A stretch of DNA of 23,623 nt from GW2011-AR1 sp964384965 (GCA_964384965.1 CAYLLR010000006.1:1-23623); one strand, 5' to 3'; positions 1-7,754 are shown, counted from the stretch's first letter. A program made the numbers and translations. The notes: generated by a model not told the origin, from the letters alone.

Positions 1-387
1 CTCATCCTCAGAATTAAGAATCCTACTTAATTTTTTATCCGATTCCTCTAAACATTTCATCGTCTCCTCAAAAAGAGATTTTTCAATTAAGAGCATATTA
101 TTAAAATCCTGCTTTGAAATCCCTGTTTCATTGGCAATGAGAACTAAATTTAATATTTTCTTTCTTCTACGACGAAGAAGTTCTTGAAAGAGGGTTACTG
201 CATTTTCAAGTTGTTTTTTAGTTTTAATAAGAACATCAGAAAAAGGCCCATCTTCTTTAGAGGCAACAACTTTTTTGTCCCTCAAATATTTAGAAACTTC
301 CTTCACAAAATTTTTAGGAATTGGTTGTAATTTTTCAGAATAGCGCTCTTTTTTTGCAGCCTCATAAATATCTCTATAGGTAATCAT
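1..387 (-). CDS. GINS complex subunit, Gins51 type (3' end outside window)
   Basis: This is the N-terminal 129 codons of a protein that resembles the archaeal GINS subunit Gins51, part of the CMG-like replicative helicase (with MCM and a Cdc45/RecJ-type partner). The sequence shows the family's N-terminal pattern: YRDIYEAAKKERYSEKLQPIP, then a helix with FQELLRRRRKKILNL, then ETGISKQDFNNMLLIEK followed by an acidic helix. ATG at 385-387 is the only good start and has a TATA-like box 28 bases upstream. The frame is open to base 1, so the C-terminal domain is missing. A DHH nuclease of the GINS-associated type lies about 9 kb away. The assignment rests on recalled family patterns, not on a search. 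Confidence 0.8.
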   Translation of the reverse strand, partial: MITYRDIYEAAKKERYSEKLQPIPKNFVKEVSKYLRDKKVVASKEDGPFSDVLIKTKKQLENAVTLFQELLRRRRKKILNLVLIANETGISKQDFNNMLLIEKSLFEETMKCLEESDKKLSRILNSEDE

Positions 388-408
388 AAATGCAAAAAAG
401 AACCTTCT

Positions 409-421
409 CTTTTAATATATT
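409..421 (-). promoter_or_regulatory. TATA-like box of the GINS gene
   Basis: On the minus strand this reads AATATATTAAAAG, centred 28 bases before the ATG. It implies a leaderless or nearly leaderless mRNA. Confidence 0.55.
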
Positions 422-465
422 GCTGTACTACTTTATAATTATTTCAAATTTTTCTTAAAAAATTT

Positions 466-1710
466 CTAATTTACAAACCCCACTTTTTTAAGGAGGTCTT
501 TCCCGAACATTTTTCCCAATTTTCCTTTTTTGGCTTCTTTTTCATTAAAAAGTTTTTTCTCCTTGGGAATTCCAAAATTATAAAATAAAACCGGAACAGG
601 ATCAGAAGAGTGACTTTTTAACTTGGAAGGGGTGGAGTGATCTCCAGTTACAACAATTTTAATTTTTTCCCTTGGACCAACTCTTGCAAGAAATTTAAAA
701 AGAGTTTTATCAAGATACTCAATCATTGCCTTTTTCTCAAGTGGTTTGTTATCATGTCCCGGCAAATCAGTTTCCTTTATGTGAATATAACAATAATCTG
801 ATTTTTTCAAATTTTTTCTAATTACTTTTATTGAATGTAAAGCTGCCTTTTTTAACCCTCTCCAAAGGTTGTCGTATGCATCAATTCCCCTCAATTTCGG
901 ATATTTAAAAGAAAAATTTTTCATTCCACTGACCCTTGAAAACCCAATTTCTAAAGGCATGTAATTTGCCGAAACCCATTTTTTGTATTGTTTCAATTTG
1001 GGCTTTTCGACACCTGGGCCACGAACCAACAGGTAATTGGCAGGTAAAAGACCTTTTCTTTTTCTTTCTAAATTGATTGGATGGTCCTTTAAAACTAAAT
1101 AACTTAATCTCAAAAATTCATTTACAATTTCCGCAGTGATAATACTTTTTTTATCTTTTACATTCGCTTTTACAAGAGAGATTTTTTTAAAATCATTTAT
1201 TGTTCCATTTTGGTAAGTTAAATCATTTCCAGTAATTTTTTCTGAAAAATTTCCTCTGATTACCAGAACCCCTCGGTGTTGTATCGTAGGAACAAAATAA
1301 AACTTATAGGGAAAATTCATTTCGTTGATTGCCTTAGCCAATTCCTTCGCTTCTTTTGTTGTGAGTGTTCTTCCAACCCTTCGATTGATGATATTTCCAT
1401 TTTCTAAAGAATCTATTGTAGAAAAATTCGTTCTAAATACGATGTCTCCTTTCCTTAATTTGATTCCAACACCTCTTGCTTCGAGTTGCCCTCTGCTCAA
1501 ATTTTTTAAATTATTTTCGAAAATTGAAACAATCGATTCGTCAGAACCAGGAGTGTAACCCATTTTAACAGGATACATATAACCCATTTCTCCTCTGGTA
1601 GCTAAAAAATTCAAATGGGGAATTTCCGCAACCTCAAGAGGGGTTTTATAATTAAGTTGTTTGGAATCCAAATCTCCCAACCCATCAAGAATAACCAAAA
1701 TTCCTTTCAT
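466..1710 (-). CDS. apgM: 2,3-bisphosphoglycerate-independent phosphoglycerate mutase, archaeal type
   Basis: This enzyme interconverts 3- and 2-phosphoglycerate in cytosolic glycolysis/gluconeogenesis. It belongs to the alkaline-phosphatase-like superfamily (archaeal ApgM branch). The N terminus MKGILVILDGLGD carries the first metal-binding Asp. The motif GYTPGSDES lies near residue 60. The C-terminal metal motif GDHSTPSKLKSHSSDPVPV is complete. Length is 414 residues, normal for the family. An in-frame TTG at 1719 would add three residues, but the ATG at 1710 lies 29 bases from a good TATA box and is preferred. It sits between the MgtC-like gene and GINS on the same strand, each with its own promoter, so co-transcription is not required. 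Confidence 0.92.
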   Translation of the reverse strand: MKGILVILDGLGDLDSKQLNYKTPLEVAEIPHLNFLATRGEMGYMYPVKMGYTPGSDESIVSIFENNLKNLSRGQLEARGVGIKLRKGDIVFRTNFSTIDSLENGNIINRRVGRTLTTKEAKELAKAINEMNFPYKFYFVPTIQHRGVLVIRGNFSEKITGNDLTYQNGTINDFKKISLVKANVKDKKSIITAEIVNEFLRLSYLVLKDHPINLERKRKGLLPANYLLVRGPGVEKPKLKQYKKWVSANYMPLEIGFSRVSGMKNFSFKYPKLRGIDAYDNLWRGLKKAALHSIKVIRKNLKKSDYCYIHIKETDLPGHDNKPLEKKAMIEYLDKTLFKFLARVGPREKIKIVVTGDHSTPSKLKSHSSDPVPVLFYNFGIPKEKKLFNEKEAKKGKLGKMFGKDLLKKVGFVN

Positions 1711-1733
1711 CTTGTTCAAAGAAAAGGATACCC

Positions 1734-1745
1734 TCTTTATAAAAA
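1734..1745 (-). promoter_or_regulatory. TATA-like box of apgM
   Basis: On the minus strand this reads TTTTTATAAAG, centred about 29 bases before the chosen ATG at 1710. It supports that start over the upstream TTG. Confidence 0.5.
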
Positions 1746-1751
1746 TTTATA

Positions 1752-3062
1752 TTAAAAAAATATCCAGGTTCCAAAACCTGCCAATAAAACAATTGAAAAA
1801 ACTCCCAAAAGAATTTTTCCAAACCTTTTATTTCCCAATATGAAAGCAATCCCAATTTTAACAAAAGTGTTAGAAGCAATAGCCAAAAGAATAGAATTTG
1901 TTGCAACCAGATTACTAATAACTCCGGATTTACTCATACTCGCCATAGAAAGGGTAATTGCATCCAAATCAGCAAAACCTGAAAAAACACTTGTAATATA
2001 AATTCCCGTATGCCCAAAAGTTAATTGGGCAATTCTAGAAATTAATAAAACCAAAAGAAAAAAACCTCCAAACAGCATCGCGGGACCGATTGCAAAAGGT
2101 TGTTTAAATTCGATTTTTTTTAAAGAATTCTTTTTAGATTCTTTTTTCTTAAAAAAAATGAACGCAATAAAAAGGTCTAAGAAAAAAACCACTATCAAAG
2201 GAAGAAATAAATTTTTTAAAAGAGTATTATTCACTAACGAAACTTCAAAGAACACTCTCAGAATCATAACAGACATTGCAATTATTGTAGCAAGAACAAA
2301 TGGATAAATTCTTCTTCGATTTCGTTTGCTTTGACCGGCCATTGATAAAGTAACGGCTGTTGAAGAAACGAGCCCGCCAATAAATCCTAAAAGAGTATAA
2401 CTTTTCTTTTGGTCAATTATCTTAACTAAAAAGTATCCAAAAAAACTGATTCCTGCTACAAGAATTACCATTAACCAAATATAATAAAAATTAAAAACAT
2501 CCAATTGCCCTAAAAAAGTGGAGCTTATACCAAAATTGGACAAAAAAGTCCCAAGACCGGGGAGATCCAATGGAGAAAAATTTTTGTTTGGCAAAATTGG
2601 AAGAATAACTAAGGAGATTAAAGAAAATTTGATAACTCCTAAAATTTCTTTTTTATCCATTCTTTTCACAATCCCATGAAATTTTTCTTTAAACGCTAAA
2701 AAAACCGTAATTAAAATTCCAAAAATGACCGCAATTTGTAAATATCCCGTAGTGGACATTGCTCCAACCACATAAGACATCATAGCGGCAATTTCTGTAA
2801 CAACCGTAGTCCGTTTAAATTTCATAAAAGTTAATACATATGAAATAACCGTCAAAAGAATCACTCCCCCAAACCCAATCATCACAGGTAATGAATCAAA
2901 ATTTTTTCCCAAAATACCCAAAATCGCCCCAAAAAAAGTAATTAAAACAAAAGTTCTAAAACCTGCAAATCTTTGAATGCGTTTTTTCTGTTGACTGAAT
3001 TCTCTTTGCAATCCAATCAAAGCCCCAAGAAAAATTGCGACCAACAAATTAAAAATTTCCAT
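1752..3062 (-). CDS. MgtC/SapB-like membrane protein with DUF4010 domain
   Basis: This is a 436-residue polytopic membrane protein. The first ~140 residues match the MgtC/SapB family: FLGALIGLQREFSQQ, then AGFRTFVLITFFGAILGIL. The remaining ~290 residues form about eight hydrophobic segments and resemble DUF4010, with the conserved-looking GFIGGLVSSTAVTLSMAG and GFADLDAITLSMASMSKSG. The full-length MgtC+DUF4010 architecture occurs in bacteria and archaea, and its transport or regulatory function is not established. The ATG at 3062 is chosen because a TATA box lies 26 bases upstream; a TTG 15 bases earlier is less likely. The gene diverges from ftsY and appears to share its promoter. Confidence 0.85.
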   Translation of the reverse strand: MEIFNLLVAIFLGALIGLQREFSQQKKRIQRFAGFRTFVLITFFGAILGILGKNFDSLPVMIGFGGVILLTVISYVLTFMKFKRTTVVTEIAAMMSYVVGAMSTTGYLQIAVIFGILITVFLAFKEKFHGIVKRMDKKEILGVIKFSLISLVILPILPNKNFSPLDLPGLGTFLSNFGISSTFLGQLDVFNFYYIWLMVILVAGISFFGYFLVKIIDQKKSYTLLGFIGGLVSSTAVTLSMAGQSKRNRRRIYPFVLATIIAMSVMILRVFFEVSLVNNTLLKNLFLPLIVVFFLDLFIAFIFFKKKESKKNSLKKIEFKQPFAIGPAMLFGGFFLLVLLISRIAQLTFGHTGIYITSVFSGFADLDAITLSMASMSKSGVISNLVATNSILLAIASNTFVKIGIAFILGNKRFGKILLGVFSIVLLAGFGTWIFF

Positions 3063-3082
3063 AAAAAATAAGAACAAAAAAA

Positions 3083-3094
3083 CTATTTAAACAT
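3083..3094. promoter_or_regulatory. Shared bidirectional TATA-like box (mgtC-like gene / ftsY)
   Basis: The site CTATTTAAACAT has a palindromic TTTAAA core at 3086-3091. The core is about 26 bases from the minus-strand ATG at 3062 and about 24 bases from the plus-strand ATG at 3113. One box could therefore serve both divergent genes. No second TATA-like box is visible in the 50-base gap. Confidence 0.5.
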
Positions 3095-3112
3095 TTAGAA
3101 CCTTATTTGAAT

Positions 3113-4297
3113 ATGTTTGAAAAACTTAAAAAAAAATTAAAATCCTGGACAAAAAAAGTTTCGGAGAAAGAAACACTTCCAAAAGAAAAGAAAAAAGATA
3201 AAAGCTCGAAGAATAATATCAAAAAAAATCCAAAAGAAAAAAGAAAAAGTATTGAAGACCAACTAAAAGAAGAATTAGAAACAGGAAATTACATCGAGCC
3301 GATAAAAAAATTTGTCAACTCGACGCAGGATTATCAGCCAGATTTGGACAAAATAAAAGATGAATATCCCCAAAAAATTCCAACAGAAAAAAAGGATACA
3401 AAAACAACTATTGATAATCTTAAAAAGAAACAACCTTTTTTTAAAAAGATAATCTCCTCAAAAAAAATAATTTCAGAAGAACAATTTGACAGATATTCTG
3501 AAGATTTAGAAATGATTCTTTTAGAAAATAACGTTGCATTTGAAATTTCAGAAAAAATAATTAAAAAATTAAAAGAAAAAATTACTGGAAGAGAATTTGA
3601 AAAAAAAGAAATAGAAAAAATAATTAAAGAATCCCTTAAAACTATAATAGAAGAGATTCTAATTCCTCCCTTTGACCTTCTTGAAGAAATAAAAAAGGAG
3701 AATTCCCCATATATTATTCTTTTCTGTGGAATTAATGGGACGGGAAAAACGACTTCAATTTCGAAGATAGCTAACCTTTTAAAACAAAAAAAAATTTCTT
3801 CGGTCTTAGCGGCGGGGGATACTTTTCGAGCAGCTTCAATTGAACAATTAAAAAAGCACGGGGAAAATTTAAATATAAAAGTTATTGCACACCAATATGG
3901 AAGTGACCCTGCCTCAGTGGGATTTGATGCAATAAAATATGCAAAAAAAAATAAGATAGATGTGGTACTTATAGATACCGCAGGCAGAATTCATACTGCA
4001 ACAAATTTGCTCAGAGAAATGGAAAAAATAAAAAGAGTATGTAATCCAAACAAAACCCTGTTTGTGGGAGAGTCCATTACAGGGAACGACGCTGTTGACC
4101 AAGTGAAATCTTTTAATGAGATAATTGGAATCGACGGGATAATTCTTTCAAAAGCAGACATAGATGAAAAAGGCGGAACAGCACTTTCCGTGGGATATAT
4201 AACAAAAAAACCAATTATTTTTTTGGGAACTGGACAGGAATATGAAGACATAGAATTATTTGATAAAAAGAAGTTTATTGAAAAATTGGGTTTGTAA
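3113..4297 (+). CDS. ftsY: Signal recognition particle receptor FtsY
   Basis: This SRP-receptor GTPase docks SRP54-bound ribosomes at the membrane. Residues 1 to ~105 are an unusually Lys/Glu-rich region, the place of the membrane-associating A domain. The N domain (about 115-190) and G domain follow. G-domain motifs are GINGTGKT at 206-213, AAGDTFRAAS near 233, DTAGR at 288-292, SKAD at 346-349 with DEKGGTALSVG after it, and GTGQEYEDIELFD near the C terminus. The ATG at 3113 is preferred to an in-frame TTG at 3107 from the TATA spacing. SRP54 follows 261 bases downstream, so both halves of the targeting GTPase pair are together. Confidence 0.95.
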   Translation: MFEKLKKKLKSWTKKVSEKETLPKEKKKDKSSKNNIKKNPKEKRKSIEDQLKEELETGNYIEPIKKFVNSTQDYQPDLDKIKDEYPQKIPTEKKDTKTTIDNLKKKQPFFKKIISSKKIISEEQFDRYSEDLEMILLENNVAFEISEKIIKKLKEKITGREFEKKEIEKIIKESLKTIIEEILIPPFDLLEEIKKENSPYIILFCGINGTGKTTSISKIANLLKQKKISSVLAAGDTFRAASIEQLKKHGENLNIKVIAHQYGSDPASVGFDAIKYAKKNKIDVVLIDTAGRIHTATNLLREMEKIKRVCNPNKTLFVGESITGNDAVDQVKSFNEIIGIDGIILSKADIDEKGGTALSVGYITKKPIIFLGTGQEYEDIELFDKKKFIEKLGL

Positions 4298-4527
4298 AAA
4301 ATAAGCAAGCCAGGATAACAAAAAAATAAAAAGAGAGAATTTCTCAAATAAATGCCCAAATTAATCTTAAAATAATTTTAATTATTCTCAAAAAAAGGTT
4401 ACCGATAGAAAACCTCTTAATACAAAATAAAAAATTTTCAAAAATAAAATAGATTTTCACCTAAAGTCCTCGAAAAAATGATTTAATTTTCTTTCAAAAA
4501 ATTAATCCAAAAAACCTGCAACCAAAA

Positions 4528-4539
4528 CCTTATTAATTC
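4528..4539 (+). promoter_or_regulatory. TATA-like box of srp54
   Basis: The site CCTTATTAATTC is centred about 25 bases before the srp54 ATG. Confidence 0.4.
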
Positions 4540-4558
4540 TTCATTTACTTCTTAAAGT

Positions 4559-5929
4559 ATGTTAGAGAGATTAGGAAATGCCCTAAAAAAAGCAACAAAT
4601 AGAATATCTAATGCAATCTTTTTAGATAAGAATTTAATAGATGGAATTATAAGAGACCTCCAACGAGCCCTTATCGAAGCAGATGTAAATATTCCGTTAG
4701 TAAAAGAATTGTCTGAGAAAATAAGGAAAGTTGCATTTGATGAAAAAGTTAAAGGAATTGAAAAAAAAGAGCACTTAATCAAAACTCTACATGATGAATT
4801 AATAAAAATTTTGGGAGAGGAAAAAAAATTAAAATTGAAACCAAAGGGTCAAACAAAAATAATGCTTGTTGGTTTGTATGCTGCCGGAAAAACTACCACC
4901 GTTGCAAAAATCGGAAATTATTTTCAAAAAAGAGGGAAAAAAGTTGCCCTTGTAGGATTGGATGTTCACAGACCAGCTGCAAAAGAACAATTAATTCAAT
5001 TGGGAGAACAAAATAAACTTAAAGTTTATACTGAAATGGAAGAAAAAAACCCTCTCAAAATTTGGAAAAAATTTCAAAAGGAAATAAAAAAATATGACCT
5101 CGTAATTATCGATACTGCCGGAAGACATGATTTGGACAAAGAATTGACAAAAGAGATAAAAGAATTAAATAAACAAATAAAACCGGATGAAACAATTCTT
5201 GTGATGCCTGGAGATATCGGACAAGCTGCAAAAAATCAAGCGGAAAAATTTTGTGATGCTTTAAAAATCACTGGAACAATCATAACAAGAATGGATTCTA
5301 CCGCAAAAGGAGGAGGAGCATTGACTGCATGCGCGGAAACGAAATCGGGAGTTTATTTTATCACGACAGGAGAAAAAATAAATGATATTGAACAATTTAA
5401 CCCAAAATCTTTTTTATCCAGACTCCTCGGAATGGGGGATCTTCAAAGTCTTATTGAAAAAGTAAAGTCCATTATGGATGAAAAAAAACAAAAGAAAATT
5501 GAAGAAACATTAAAGGAAGGAAAATTAAGTTTAGAAGATGTAATTGAACAAGTAAAATCTATGAATTCCCTCGGAGGATTTGATAAAATAAAATCAATGG
5601 TTCCGGGATTGGGAAATGCAAAAATTCCAAAAAATCTTTTAGAAAATCAACAAAAAAAAGTTACAAAATGGGAACATATAATTAAATCAATGACTCCCTC
5701 TGAAAAAGAAAATCCTGGAAAAATAAAAGAAGAGACCTCCAGAATTGGAAGAATAGCAAAAGGAGCAGGTGTGAAAAATTCTGAAGTTAGAGGGCTCCTA
5801 AAACAATATGAATTGCTTTCTGAAATGGTTAAGGATTCAAAAGGATTTGATCTTTCTCAAGGAATGAATCCCAAACAAATGCAAAAAATACTAAGAAAAT
5901 TTGGAAAAGGAATGAAAGGAAAAATTTAA
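4559..5929 (+). CDS. srp54: Signal recognition particle 54 kDa protein
   Basis: This GTPase binds 7S RNA and nascent signal peptides and targets them to FtsY. The N domain (1 to ~95) is followed by a G domain with GLYAAGKT at 105-112, LDVHRPAAKEQ near 134, DTAGR at 185-189, TRMDSTAKGGG at 243-253 and the closing LLGMGD at 289-294. The M domain (about 300-456) is rich in Met and Lys and carries the SRP-RNA-binding helix ETSRIGRIAKGAG. Total length is 456 residues, normal. The P-loop reads YAA where most relatives have QGS or QGA, yet the GKT core is intact. The ATG sits 25 bases after a TATA-like box. Confidence 0.96.
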   Translation: MLERLGNALKKATNRISNAIFLDKNLIDGIIRDLQRALIEADVNIPLVKELSEKIRKVAFDEKVKGIEKKEHLIKTLHDELIKILGEEKKLKLKPKGQTKIMLVGLYAAGKTTTVAKIGNYFQKRGKKVALVGLDVHRPAAKEQLIQLGEQNKLKVYTEMEEKNPLKIWKKFQKEIKKYDLVIIDTAGRHDLDKELTKEIKELNKQIKPDETILVMPGDIGQAAKNQAEKFCDALKITGTIITRMDSTAKGGGALTACAETKSGVYFITTGEKINDIEQFNPKSFLSRLLGMGDLQSLIEKVKSIMDEKKQKKIEETLKEGKLSLEDVIEQVKSMNSLGGFDKIKSMVPGLGNAKIPKNLLENQQKKVTKWEHIIKSMTPSEKENPGKIKEETSRIGRIAKGAGVKNSEVRGLLKQYELLSEMVKDSKGFDLSQGMNPKQMQKILRKFGKGMKGKI

Positions 5930-5944
5930 TCCAAATTCCAAAAT

Positions 5945-5956
5945 CCTTTTATAATA
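5945..5956 (+). promoter_or_regulatory. TATA-like box of the VKOR-bud32 unit
   Basis: The site CCTTTTATAATA is centred about 23-25 bases before the ATG at 5975. No separate promoter is visible before bud32, one base after the first gene. Confidence 0.5.
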
Positions 5957-5974
5957 AAAGAACTTACAAAAAAT

Positions 5975-6367
5975 ATGAAATATAAAATAGTTATAATTCT
6001 TCTATTAATTTCTCTCCTGGTATTGATAGTAACATCTTTCGTACCCCTCGAACAAATTTGCGGAGTTCAATCTTCATGTGAAACAATTCAAAATTTGGGA
6101 TATAACAATCCTTTAGAAACTCCTCAAAATTATCTTGGAATAGTTGTAATCCTTTTTATACTTCTTTTAACAATCTCACAAATAAAAACCCCAAAAAAGT
6201 ACAAAGCTATTTTAGTTGGGTTGGGAATGTTTTTAGGTTCAATTATTTCAATTTATTCAATATACCTTCAAATTTTTATAATAAAATCACTTTGTAAAAT
6301 CTGCCTCCTTATAGAAGTCCCAATAATTTTAGGATTTCTCATAATCTTCTTAAAAAGAAAAAAATAA
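5975..6367 (+). CDS. VKOR-family membrane thiol oxidoreductase
   Basis: This is a 130-residue integral membrane protein of the vitamin K epoxide reductase type. In prokaryotes such proteins reoxidise a DsbA-like thioredoxin partner, passing electrons to a quinone and driving disulfide formation outside the membrane. Visible features are an N-terminal hydrophobic segment, a loop cysteine pair C29 and C35 (QICGVQSSCETI), two central hydrophobic segments, the redox-active SLCKIC with C107 and C110, and a last hydrophobic segment ending in KRKK. This is the minimal four-helix size, with no fused thioredoxin domain, so the partner must be encoded elsewhere. The stop lies one base before the bud32 ATG, implying translational coupling. 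Confidence 0.87.
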   Translation: MKYKIVIILLLISLLVLIVTSFVPLEQICGVQSSCETIQNLGYNNPLETPQNYLGIVVILFILLLTISQIKTPKKYKAILVGLGMFLGSIISIYSIYLQIFIIKSLCKICLLIEVPIILGFLIIFLKRKK

Positions 6368-6368
6368 A

Positions 6369-6980
6369 ATGAAAAAGAAAATTCTCACCCAAGGAGCAGA
6401 AGCTACGATTTACTTTGATGGGATTAATGTTACAAAAGAAAGAATTTCAAAAAATTATCGCCTTACAGAAATAGATAAAAAAATAATAAAAAAAAGAACA
6501 AAATCCGAAACAAAAATCTTGATGAAATCTTCTAAGATAATTGATTCTCCAGAACCAAAAAAAATAAAGGAGTTTAATAAAATCGTTATGCCATTCATCA
6601 AGGGAGAAAGATTATCTGACAAACTAAATTTTTATAATAAATTTAAGCAAAAAAAAATTATGTTTGATGTGGGAAAATCAATTGCAAAAATACATCGTGA
6701 AGGAATAATTCACGGGGATTTGACAACTTCAAATATGATTTTAAAAAATAATAAAGTACATATCTTTGATTTTGGGCTTGGCTCTCTAAATGGGAAATAT
6801 GAACAAAAGGGGGTTGACATACACCTCTTAAAACAAGCTCTTGAAGCAAGACATTTTCAAAATTGGAAATTTTTATTTGAAAATTTTAAGAAAGGTTATG
6901 AATCAATAAACAATTCCGAAGCAAAAAAAGTTTTTGAGCGACTCAAAGTGATAGAAAAAAGAGGGAGATATAAACATTAA
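6369..6980 (+). CDS. bud32: Bud32, Kae1-associated kinase/ATPase of the KEOPS complex
   Basis: Bud32 is the small atypical kinase that supports Kae1 in making the t6A37 modification of ANN-decoding tRNAs. Diagnostic motifs are the N-terminal LTQGAEATIY (6-15), the catalytic IIHGDLTTSNM (113-123), the metal-binding IFDFGLG (132-138) and the basic tail ending EKRGRYKH. At 203 residues it is the stand-alone size. In many archaea it is fused or adjacent to Kae1, but no Kae1 gene lies in this window. It begins one base after the VKOR-like gene and is read from that promoter. Confidence 0.93.
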   Translation: MKKKILTQGAEATIYFDGINVTKERISKNYRLTEIDKKIIKKRTKSETKILMKSSKIIDSPEPKKIKEFNKIVMPFIKGERLSDKLNFYNKFKQKKIMFDVGKSIAKIHREGIIHGDLTTSNMILKNNKVHIFDFGLGSLNGKYEQKGVDIHLLKQALEARHFQNWKFLFENFKKGYESINNSEAKKVFERLKVIEKRGRYKH

Positions 6981-6997
6981 AATAAAGTGATTTTATT
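6981..6997 (+). terminator. Weak AT hairpin after bud32
   Basis: AATAAA (6981-6986) and TTTATT (6992-6997) form a 6-bp stem with loop GTGAT immediately after the bud32 stop. It is all A-T pairs, so its role is uncertain. Confidence 0.2.
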
Positions 6998-7014
6998 GCC
7001 CTTCCTCTAAAGAT

Positions 7015-7408
7015 TTATCTTCCATATATCTTTTTTTTAGAAAATTTATCTTTAAAGATAAGAATTCTATTTTGTTCAAATTTATATTGAGAATTAAGAT
7101 ATCTTATGCCCCTATTTTTACCAAGACCCGATTCTTTATCTCTTCTATTAAAATAATGATGAAGAATTGGCCTTGGATCAAACCCCTTTTCAACTATTAA
7201 CTGACCCTCAAGTTTTCCTCCACAACAAGTTCCGCACAATAAAGAGAAACTCCCTTCGAGGAAGAACTCCAAACTTGTTTGAATAAACCTAAATTACTAA
7301 ATAATTTATAATTGATTGTGCATACTTTTTTTTGCCGTAATCATAATCAATAATATTTAATATTCGAAAAGATTCCTGTTCTAAATTAAACTCTAATTTT
7401 TTATCCAT
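7015..7408 (-). pseudogene. Possible frameshifted small gene, product unknown
   Basis: A reading frame begins at the ATG at 7408, 29 bases after a clear TATA-like box, and encodes MDKKLEFNLEQESFRILNII and further residues for 39 codons before TAG at 7291-7289. The next frame (+1) is then open from 7293 to the stop at 7015-7017. It reads FRFIQTSLEFFLEGSFSLL, then CGTCCGGKLEG, FDPRPILHHYF and a basic C terminus. That second part has no ATG of its own, only TTG at 7272. Joined, the two would give a protein of roughly 130 residues with a CxxCC metal-binding-like motif. It could be a frameshifted gene, an assembly error, a +1 recoding site or two unrelated frames. I do not recognise the family. 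Confidence 0.35.
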
Positions 7409-7431
7409 AAAGAAACAAACAAATTTCAATT

Positions 7432-7442
7432 TGTATAAATAT
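7432..7442 (-). promoter_or_regulatory. TATA-like box for the small minus-strand gene
   Basis: On the minus strand this reads ATATTTATACA, centred 29 bases before the ATG at 7408, the same geometry as the solid genes here. It is the main reason to take that small gene seriously. Confidence 0.45.
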
Positions 7443-7461
7443 CTCCCTTGGAAGAGAGATA
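7440..7461 (-). repeat. Inverted repeat / stem-loop
   Basis: On the minus strand TATCTCTC (7461-7454) pairs with GGGAGATA (7447-7440) in 8 bp with one G-U, around a 6-base loop. It lies between tRNA-Gln and the small minus-strand gene and touches that gene's TATA box. It might end tRNA transcription or overlap a regulator site. Confidence 0.4.
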
Positions 7462-7513
7462 ATCCTCCCTTCAAAATTTCGGGATTTAAATCTCCAACCC
7501 CCCCATAAATCAA

Positions 7514-7586
7514 TAGCCCTACCAGGATTCGAACCTGGGTCACAAGCTTCAAAGGCTTGTATACTTGACCGCTGTACTATAGGGCT
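7514..7586 (-). tRNA. tRNA-Gln, anticodon UUG
   Basis: The 73-nt cloverleaf can be read directly on the minus strand. The acceptor is AGCCCTA/TAGGGCT with discriminator A. The anticodon arm is CAAGC, loop CTTTGAA, GCTTG, giving anticodon UUG. The T arm is CCAGG, TTCGAAT, CCTGG. The D loop contains AGCGGTCAA. The A1 start and G-rich acceptor fit archaeal tRNA-Gln. The 3' CCA is not encoded (the next bases are TTG) and no intron is present. A TATA-like box is centred 26 bases upstream of the 5' end. Confidence 0.95.
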
Positions 7587-7606
7587 TTGTAGTAAAACTC
7601 GAAATT

Positions 7607-7616
7607 AATTTATAAG
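7607..7616 (-). promoter_or_regulatory. TATA-like box of tRNA-Gln
   Basis: On the minus strand this reads CTTATAAATT, centred 26 bases upstream of the mature tRNA 5' end, which implies little or no 5' leader. Confidence 0.5.
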
Positions 7617-7639
7617 ATTTTTGATTCCTAAACCGGGGA

Positions 7640-7680
7640 ATGTCCCTTTAACTTAGGGATAATTACATGTCCCTTTAACT
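7640..7680. repeat. Two direct copies of a 14-mer with competing hairpins
   Basis: ATGTCCCTTTAACT occurs at 7640-7653 and 7667-7680, 27 bases apart. AGGGA at 7655-7659 can pair with TCCCT of either copy (7643-7647 or 7670-7674), and GGGA at 7636-7639 can pair with TCCC at 7643-7646. The copies lie between tRNA-Gln and the divergent small gene at 7755, so they may be operator sites or part of an RNA leader. Confidence 0.45.
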
Positions 7681-7722
7681 CGACAATCCTAACCCAAAGA
7701 CCCTACTAAGAAATTTTAATGA

Positions 7723-7735
7723 ACAAATATAAAAG
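7723..7735 (+). promoter_or_regulatory. TATA-like box of the small gene at 7755
   Basis: The site ACAAATATAAAAG is centred 26 bases before the ATG at 7755. It lies inside the first codons of the longer frame that starts at 7719, arguing against that longer start. Confidence 0.45.
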
Positions 7736-7754
7736 AAAAGAACCAAAAGAGACT

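Noticed and set aside
4402..4413. The 12-mer CCGATAGAAAAC shared with 21424-21435, both in gaps and both followed closely by CTCTT.
   Set aside because: Twelve-base matches are expected by chance in 23 kb of biased sequence, and no common structure or neighbour type was found.
4298..4558. The 261-base gap between ftsY and srp54 as a possible SRP 7S RNA gene.
   Set aside because: The sequence is very AT-rich and lacks the GC-rich helices and conserved helix 8 loop expected of archaeal 7S RNA.
7289..7552. An 87-codon minus-strand frame running through the tRNA-Gln gene.
   Set aside because: Its first part is the tRNA sequence read as protein. Only the part from the ATG at 7408 has a promoter and is considered separately.
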